DNA of 57,073 nucleotides, from positions 1 through 57,073 of the forward strand of contig CAIMEA010000027.1 of the NCBI GenBank assembly GCA_903839845.1, given 5' to 3'. The number at the start of each line of letters is the position of its first letter. The first letter of the stretch is position 1. The notes beneath the pieces are model-generated. The model was not told the origin of the DNA, ran no database searches, and saw only the letters and a list, made by a program, of their open reading frames with translations. Position numbers and translations under genes: made by a program. The DNA is from an uncultured Hyphomicrobiales bacterium (GTDB lineage Bacteria; Pseudomonadota; Alphaproteobacteria; Rhizobiales; Xanthobacteraceae). This document shows positions 52,330 through 57,073 of the stretch, one piece after another.

Positions 52330-53214
52330 ATGACGTCGGCTTTCGCCGCATCGTTCTCGCTCGAGGCCACGCGGCCGAGCGATGCCGATATCGCGGCGAT
52401 CGCCGGCGTCCTGCCAAAGGGCACGGCGGTCTATCTGTCCGCCGTGCCGGGCGCGACGCCCGCCGAATTGGTGGCGACCGCGGCGAAACTGCGCCGCTCC
52501 GGGCTTGATCCGGTCGCGCATGTCGCGGCGCGGCGGATCGCCGGCGCCGAACACTTTAGCGACCTCTTGAAGGCGCTACGCGGCGAGGCCGATATGCGTG
52601 AGCTGCTGGTGATCGGCGGCGACGTCGACCAGGCCGGGCCCTATGCCGATGCGCTTGCCGTTATCCAGAAGGGCGCCTTGGGTCACCTCGGCTTCGAGGC
52701 GATCGGCATCGCCGCCTATCCGGAAGGTCACGCCCGTATCCCGCCCGGACGGCTGGAGGCGGCGCTCGACGAGAAAATCGCCAGCGCCACGGCGCAGGGC
52801 CTGCGCGTCCACATCGTCAGCCAGTTTTCGTTTTCGCCCGAACGGGTCCTGACCTGGCTGCGGCAATTGCGCGGCGCGGGCATCGCCGTACCGGTCAAGG
52901 TCGGCATGGCCGGGCCGACCAGCGTGCCGGCTCTTTTGCGCTACGCCAAACGCTGCGGCGTCGCCGCTTCCCTGCGCGGCCTGGTATCCGGCGTCGGCGC
53001 CGGCCTCGTCGGCCAGATCACCACCGGTTCGGTCGGGCCCGGCCGCATGATCGATGCGCTGGCGACGGCCGAAGTGCAGCAGCGGGATCTCGGCGATATC
53101 GCGCCGCATTATTTTTCGTTCGGCGGGGTCGTCGAAACCGCATGCTATTCATGCGATGCGGCCAGCGCGACGCAAAGCCAAAGCCGTGCTATGGCATGTC
53201 CCAACAGCGCCTGA
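52330..53214 (+). CDS. Methylenetetrahydrofolate reductase family protein
   Basis: 294 residues, MetF-like TIM barrel. Visible: FSLEATRPSD with the N-terminal conserved Glu, VAHVAARRI in place of the usual xHxxCR, LLVIGGDVDQ, HIVSQFSFSPERVLTWL matching the QxxF/Y flavin- and folate-binding strand, and PVKVGMAGPTSVPALL. The standard enzyme reduces 5,10-methylene-THF to 5-methyl-THF with FAD. The Cys of the HxxCR-type motif is changed, so it may be a divergent relative. It sits 4 bp after the methyltransferase-fold gene and just before a series of MetE-like genes, consistent with folate-linked methyl transfer. Confidence 0.82.
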   Translation: MTSAFAASFSLEATRPSDADIAAIAGVLPKGTAVYLSAVPGATPAELVATAAKLRRSGLDPVAHVAARRIAGAEHFSDLLKALRGEADMRELLVIGGDVDQAGPYADALAVIQKGALGHLGFEAIGIAAYPEGHARIPPGRLEAALDEKIASATAQGLRVHIVSQFSFSPERVLTWLRQLRGAGIAVPVKVGMAGPTSVPALLRYAKRCGVAASLRGLVSGVGAGLVGQITTGSVGPGRMIDALATAEVQQRDLGDIAPHYFSFGGVVETACYSCDAASATQSQSRAMACPNSA

Positions 53215-53305
53215 CCCCCGGCGGCCTCACGGCCAATCGGACAAACGCCAAGCGCCCTTGAAAATTAGACCCGCCGCAACGGCGGGACTGCCTACGGAGG
53301 AAAAG

Positions 53306-54418
53306 ATGTCCCAGAGAACCACCCCGCCCTTCCGCGCCGACCAGGTCGGCAGCATTCTGCGCACCAAGGCCATTCACGACGCGCGCGCCAAGCACGAGAA
53401 GGGCGAGATGACCGACGCCCAACTCAAGGCGATTGAGGACGCCGAGATCGTCAAGGTGATCAAGAAGCAGGAAGACGTCGGTCTGGAAGCCATCACCGAC
53501 GGCGAATACCGCCGCTCGTTCTGGCACTATGATTTCTACGGCATGCTGGACGGCGTCGATGTCGTTAAGGCCGACCACGGCATTCAGTTCCAGGGCATGC
53601 AGACCCAGATGAAGGTGCTCAAGGTCACCGGCAAGATCGACTTCGCCGCGAACCATCCGATGCTGGAGCACTTCAAGTTCCTTAAAGGCCACACAACCAA
53701 GACGCCGAAGATGTGCATTCCCTCGCCGACGGTGATGCACTTCCGCCTCGAGCCGGGTTCGGTCGCCGCTTCCGCCTATCCCAACCGCGATGCGATTTTC
53801 GACGATCTCGCCATTGCCTATCAAAAGGCGATCAAGGTGTTCTACGCCGCCGGCTGCCGCTATCTTCAGTTCGACGACACCGCCTGGGCCTATCTCTGCT
53901 CCGAGGCCGAACTGAAGAAGGCGCGTGAGCGGGGTCTCGACGTCGACCATCTGCAAGCGACCTATACCAAGTGCATCAACAAGGCTCTGGAAGCCAAGCC
54001 CGCCGACATGGTCATCACCACGCATGTCTGCCGCGGTAATTTCCGCTCGACCTTCATCTCGTCGGGCGGCTACGAGCCGGTTGCCGAAAGCATGCTGGCC
54101 AAGTGCAATTACGACGGCTACTTCCTCGAATACGACACCGACCGCGCCGGCGGCTTCGAGCCGCTCCGCTTCCTGCCGAAGGGCAAAAAGATCGTCGTCC
54201 TCGGTCTCGTCAGTTCGAAGGTCGGCGCGCTTGAGCCGATCGCCGACATCAAGAAGCGCATCAAGGAAGCCGAGAAGTTCGTCGCGCTCGAGCAGCTCGC
54301 TTTGTCGCCGCAGTGCGGCTTCGCCTCGACAGAGGAAGGCAACGTGCTGGCCGAGGACGAACAATGGGCCAAGCTTAGGGAGATCGTCGCGATCTCGAAG
54401 GACGTCTGGGGGAAGTAG
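53306..54418 (+). CDS. Core MetE-like (cobalamin-independent methionine synthase family) protein, copy 1
   Basis: 370 residues, so only the C-terminal catalytic barrel of MetE (full enzyme about 750). ATG 53306 has GGAGG at 5 nt. The zinc ligands are visible: His240 and Cys242 (THVCRGN), Glu275 (FLEYDTD) and Cys337 (SPQCGFA). The family includes archaeal and bacterial core-MetE methyltransferases and epoxyalkane:coenzyme M transferase, so the thiol substrate and methyl donor are open. It follows the MTHFR homologue by 91 bp and is the first of four tandem paralogues. Confidence 0.85.
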   Translation: MSQRTTPPFRADQVGSILRTKAIHDARAKHEKGEMTDAQLKAIEDAEIVKVIKKQEDVGLEAITDGEYRRSFWHYDFYGMLDGVDVVKADHGIQFQGMQTQMKVLKVTGKIDFAANHPMLEHFKFLKGHTTKTPKMCIPSPTVMHFRLEPGSVAASAYPNRDAIFDDLAIAYQKAIKVFYAAGCRYLQFDDTAWAYLCSEAELKKARERGLDVDHLQATYTKCINKALEAKPADMVITTHVCRGNFRSTFISSGGYEPVAESMLAKCNYDGYFLEYDTDRAGGFEPLRFLPKGKKIVVLGLVSSKVGALEPIADIKKRIKEAEKFVALEQLALSPQCGFASTEEGNVLAEDEQWAKLREIVAISKDVWGK

Positions 54419-54434
54419 CTTCCTCTTCCCTCTT

Positions 54435-54590
54435 CCCTCTCCCCGCGTTTGCCGGGAGAGGGTGGCGAGCGGCGGCTGCCGCTCGCCGGGTGAGGGGCCG
54501 ATCGATTCGCTCAGCCTGCCTCATACCCCTCACCCGACCGCATTCGCTGAAAGCTCAGGCGGCTGACCTCTCGCCGTTAACGGGGAGAGG
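54435..54590. repeat. Large composite palindromic repeat between MetE-like copies 1 and 2
   Basis: Four paired segments: CCCTCTCCC...GGGAGAGGG (54435-54462), GCGAGCGGC-GGCT-GCCGCTCGC (54465-54486), GGGTGAGGGG (54488-54497) with CCCCTCACCC (54526-54535), and CCTCTC...GAGAGG (54567-54590). This fills nearly all of the 198-bp gap. In RNA it would make a long branched hairpin between two genes of a presumed operon. Confidence 0.75.
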
Positions 54591-54616
54591 TGAAGAAAAC
54601 TAGGGAGCCAACGCCA

Positions 54617-55720
54617 ATGTCGCAACGTACATCGCCGCCATTCCGCGCCGACCATGTCGGCAGCCTGCTGCGCCCGACCGTCCTCAAGGACGCGCGCGCA
54701 AAATTCGCCGCCGGCACGCTCGACGCCGCGGGCTTGAAAAAAATCGAAGACGAAGAAATCATCAAGGTCGTCAAGAAGCAGGAAGAAATCGGCCTGCAAC
54801 TGGCCACCGACGGCGAATTCCGCCGCTCCTGGTGGCATTTCGATTTCTTCCGCGGCCTGCAAGGCGTCGATCTGGTCGAGGCGCCGCCGATCAAATTCCA
54901 CGGCGTCGTCACCAAGAGCGAAGCGATCAAAATCAACCGCAAGGTCGACTTCGCGGGCCATCCGCATCTCGAGCATTTCAAGTTCTTGAAGGCGAATTGC
55001 AGTGTAGTCCCGAAGATGACGATTCCGGCGCCATCGACATTCCACTTCCGGCAGGGCCGGGCGATGGTCAGCAAGGAGGCCTATCCCGATCTCGACGTGT
55101 TCTTCGACGACGTCGGCAAGGCCTGGCAGAAGGCGATCGGCGCGTTCTACGACGCCGGTTGCCGTTATCTGCAGCTTGACGACACCGCCTGGGCGATGAT
55201 GTGCGACCCGAAGGAGCGCGAGGGTTCGAAAGCGCGCGGCGATAATCCCGATGCGCTGCCGGAAATCTATGCGCGCGTGACCAATGCCGCGCTCAAGGAC
55301 AAGCCGGCCGACATGGCCATCACCATGCATTCCTGTCGCGGCAATTTCCGTTCGACCTGGATCGCGCAAGGCGGCTACGAATTCGTCGCCGAGCAGCTGC
55401 TCGGCAAAACCAATCTCGACGGCTACTTCCTTGAATATGACTCAGACCGCGCCGGCGGCTTCGAGCCGTTGCGCTATTTCCCCAAGGGCGACAAGCAACT
55501 GGTTCTCGGTCTCGTCACCTCCAAGAGCGGGACACTTGAATCCAAGGACGACATCAAGCGTCGTATCGACCAGGCGACGAAATATGTCGCGCTCGAACAA
55601 CTTTGCCTGTCGCCGCAATGCGGCTTCTCCTCGACCGAGGAAGGCAATGTGCTGGCCGAAGACGAGCAGTGGGCCAAGCTGCGCATGATTGTCGAACTCT
55701 CAAAGGAAATCTGGAAGTAA
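54617..55720 (+). CDS. Core MetE-like protein, copy 2
   Basis: 367 residues from ATG 54617 (MSQRTSPPFRADHVGSLLRP), with GGGAG 9 nt upstream; an upstream ATG at 54590 falls in the repeat. Zinc-site motifs are conserved: MHSCRGN, FLEYDSDRAGG and SPQCGFS. It shows strong similarity along the whole length to copies 1, 3 and 4, most obvious in the PPFRADxVGS start and the CGF(A/S)STEEGNVLAEDEQWAKL end. Its stop overlaps the start of copy 3 by one base (TAATG). Confidence 0.85.
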   Translation: MSQRTSPPFRADHVGSLLRPTVLKDARAKFAAGTLDAAGLKKIEDEEIIKVVKKQEEIGLQLATDGEFRRSWWHFDFFRGLQGVDLVEAPPIKFHGVVTKSEAIKINRKVDFAGHPHLEHFKFLKANCSVVPKMTIPAPSTFHFRQGRAMVSKEAYPDLDVFFDDVGKAWQKAIGAFYDAGCRYLQLDDTAWAMMCDPKEREGSKARGDNPDALPEIYARVTNAALKDKPADMAITMHSCRGNFRSTWIAQGGYEFVAEQLLGKTNLDGYFLEYDSDRAGGFEPLRYFPKGDKQLVLGLVTSKSGTLESKDDIKRRIDQATKYVALEQLCLSPQCGFSSTEEGNVLAEDEQWAKLRMIVELSKEIWK

Positions 55721-56829
55721 TGACCCTTCGTACCAAGCCGCCGTTTCGAGCCGATCATGTAGGGAGTCTTCTCCGTCCCGCCGCGCTGAAGCAGGCCCGT
55801 GCCCGGCGCGAAAATGGCGAGATCACAGCGGAGGCGCTTAAAGCAATCGAAGACCGCGAGATCATTTCCGTCATCAAGAAGCAGGAAGACGTTGGCCTGA
55901 AGTCCATTACCGACGGCGAATTCCGCCGAGCCTTCTGGAATTACGACTTTCTCGGCGAACTCGACGGCGCGGAAGCCTATCTCGGCGAGCGCAAGATCAA
56001 ATTCGAAGGCGTCAATCCGCGGCCGATGATGATGCGCGTGACCGGCAAGCTCGGCACTTTCTCAGGCCACCCGATGCTCGAACACTTCAAGTTCCTCAAA
56101 GAGCACACAAGCGCGACGCCGAAGATGACCATCCCGTCGCCATCCAGCATGCATTTCCGCTATGGCCGTGACGCGGTGCCGGCGAGCATTTATCCGGACA
56201 TGAGCGACTTCTACCGCGATCTCGGCGACACCTACCGCCAGGCCGTGCGCGCTTTCGCCGATGTCGGGTGCCGCTATCTGCAGCTCGACGAGGTGAATTT
56301 TACCTATCTGTGCGACCCGAAGCTGCGCGAGCAGGTCGCCAGCCGCGGCGACGACCCTTCCAGCCTGCCGCTGGTTTATGCCGATATGATCAACGCGGCG
56401 ATTTCCGACATCCCGTCCGACATGGCCATCACCATGCATCTGTGCCGGGGCAATTTTCAGTCCACATTCGTTGCTTCCGGCGGCTACGAGCCGGTGGCGG
56501 AAATCCTGTTCAACAAGATCAATGTCAATGGCTACTTCATGGAGTACGATTCGGAACGCGCCGGCGGTTTCGAGCCGTTGCGTTTCGTGCCGAAGGGCAA
56601 AACGGTAGTGCTCGGCCTCGTCACCTCGAAATCCGGCAAGCTCGAATCGAAGGACGAACTCAAGCGTCGCATCGACGAAGCCGCCAGATTCATTCCGCTC
56701 GACCAGTTTTGCCTGTCGCCGCAATGCGGCTTTGCCTCGACCGAGGAAGGCAATATCCTTGCCGAGGACGAGCAATGGGCCAAGTTGCGCATGATCGTCG
56801 AGATAGCGAACGAGGTTTGGGGCGGATAA
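55720..56829 (+). CDS. Core MetE-like protein, copy 3
   Basis: 369 residues from ATG 55720, sharing one base with the copy 2 stop and with GGAAG just upstream, so it is translationally coupled. Zinc-site motifs: MHLCRGN, FMEYDSERAGG and SPQCGFA. The substrate-facing first third differs most from the other copies (LGERKIKFEGVNPRP), so separate substrates are possible. The next copy follows after 103 bp containing a REP-like element. Confidence 0.85.
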   Translation: MTLRTKPPFRADHVGSLLRPAALKQARARRENGEITAEALKAIEDREIISVIKKQEDVGLKSITDGEFRRAFWNYDFLGELDGAEAYLGERKIKFEGVNPRPMMMRVTGKLGTFSGHPMLEHFKFLKEHTSATPKMTIPSPSSMHFRYGRDAVPASIYPDMSDFYRDLGDTYRQAVRAFADVGCRYLQLDEVNFTYLCDPKLREQVASRGDDPSSLPLVYADMINAAISDIPSDMAITMHLCRGNFQSTFVASGGYEPVAEILFNKINVNGYFMEYDSERAGGFEPLRFVPKGKTVVLGLVTSKSGKLESKDELKRRIDEAARFIPLDQFCLSPQCGFASTEEGNILAEDEQWAKLRMIVEIANEVWGG

Positions 56830-56838
56830 ACCCCGCTC

Positions 56839-56900
56839 ATTCCCGCGAAAGCGGGAATCCAGACAGCCAAAAAGCGCTGGGTCCCCGCTTTCGCGGGGAC
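56839..56900. repeat. Paired REP-like hairpins
   Basis: ATTCCCGC-GAAA-GCGGGAAT (56839-56858) and GTCCCCGC-TTTC-GCGGGGAC (56881-56900) are two perfect 8-bp hairpins in opposite orientation, as in paired REP units. The second is the same hairpin as at 22135-22154. Confidence 0.75.
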
Positions 56901-56932
56901 GAACGGAATTAAAATCAGGGAGCGAGACGCCG

Positions 56933-57073
56933 ATGTCGCAAAACACCAAGCCGCCGTTCCGGGCCGATCATGTCGGCAGTTTGCTTCGTCCCGCCGCGCT
57001 GAAGGATGCGCGCGCCAAATTCGCCAAGGGCGAAATCCCGCTCGCCGCGCTCACCGAGGTCGAGGATCGCGAG
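56933..57073 (+). CDS. Core MetE-like protein, copy 4 (truncated by window end)
   Basis: 47 residues are visible from ATG 56933 (MSQNTKPPFRADHVGSLLRP), with GGGAG about 11 nt upstream. The N-terminus is nearly the same as in copies 2 and 3, so this is a fourth paralogue in the same array; the zinc site lies outside the window. Confidence 0.8.
   Translation, partial: MSQNTKPPFRADHVGSLLRPAALKDARAKFAKGEIPLAALTEVEDRE

Noticed and set aside
53306-54418. Calling the MetE-like genes methionine synthase metE
   Set aside because: They are half length and lack the N-terminal domain; several non-methionine functions are known for this fold.
1-57073. CRISPR arrays, tRNA or rRNA genes, insertion-sequence transposases
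   Set aside because: None recognised by eye: no regularly spaced identical repeats, no conserved rRNA segments, no transposase or integrase reading frame. A dedicated tRNA scan was not possible here.

Overview
The window looks like a chromosomal segment of a GC-rich alphaproteobacterium of the order Hyphomicrobiales (Rhizobiales), near the Bradyrhizobium/Rhodopseudomonas/Xanthobacteraceae group. The grounds are the ActS/ActR (RegB/RegA) redox pair, MmcB, GlnD, a Hyphomicrobiales-type small Lys/Ala-rich protein, DUF3108, and several short palindromic repeat families typical of these genomes. This is inference from protein families; no rRNA or tRNA gene was seen.

Left part (1-25.9 kb): mixed housekeeping and accessory genes. 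In order: a truncated TSUP exporter, a kynurenine-formamidase-like hydrolase, MmcB, a redox two-component system (regB-regA order, minus strand), a two-gene ABC-2 exporter, intracellular PHB depolymerase, a YgjP-type metallopeptidase, a Bcr/CflA efflux pump, penicillin-binding protein 1A, a PAS-GGDEF-EAL protein, an orphan polytopic membrane protein, a small charged protein, DUF3108, GlnD, a zinc alcohol dehydrogenase, a second orphan membrane protein, and MutS. MutS carries an in-frame palindromic-repeat insertion just before its Walker A motif.

Right part (26-57 kb): an almost continuous block for aromatic (phenylpropanoid or lignin-type) catabolism and one-carbon handling. A minus-strand TRAP operon (dctP-dctQ-dctM, TPP enzyme, aldehyde dehydrogenase, TPP enzyme, ACMSD-type amidohydrolase, flavin monooxygenase) starts at about 36.6 kb. 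It diverges from a MarR regulator gene across a perfect palindrome. A second minus-strand operon (ABC binding protein, enoyl-CoA hydratase, two tandem feruloyl-CoA-synthetase-like ligases, thiolase, short-chain dehydrogenase, hotdog thioesterase) contains every step for CoA-dependent beta-oxidative side-chain shortening of cinnamates to benzoates.

A plus-strand operon then supplies protocatechuate 3,4-dioxygenase (pcaHG) and the last two beta-ketoadipate steps (CoA transferase and pcaF). It ends at a clear intrinsic terminator at 50.65 kb. Beyond an odd AT-richer spacer with repeated TGCCCAC words lie a methyltransferase-fold protein, a methylenetetrahydrofolate reductase homologue, and four tandem paralogues of a MetE catalytic-domain-only protein, the last cut by the window end. 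Together the block can be read as uptake, CoA activation, side-chain beta-oxidation, ring cleavage and, by inference, folate-linked disposal of methyl groups. The methyl part is a hypothesis: no O-demethylase is visible here.
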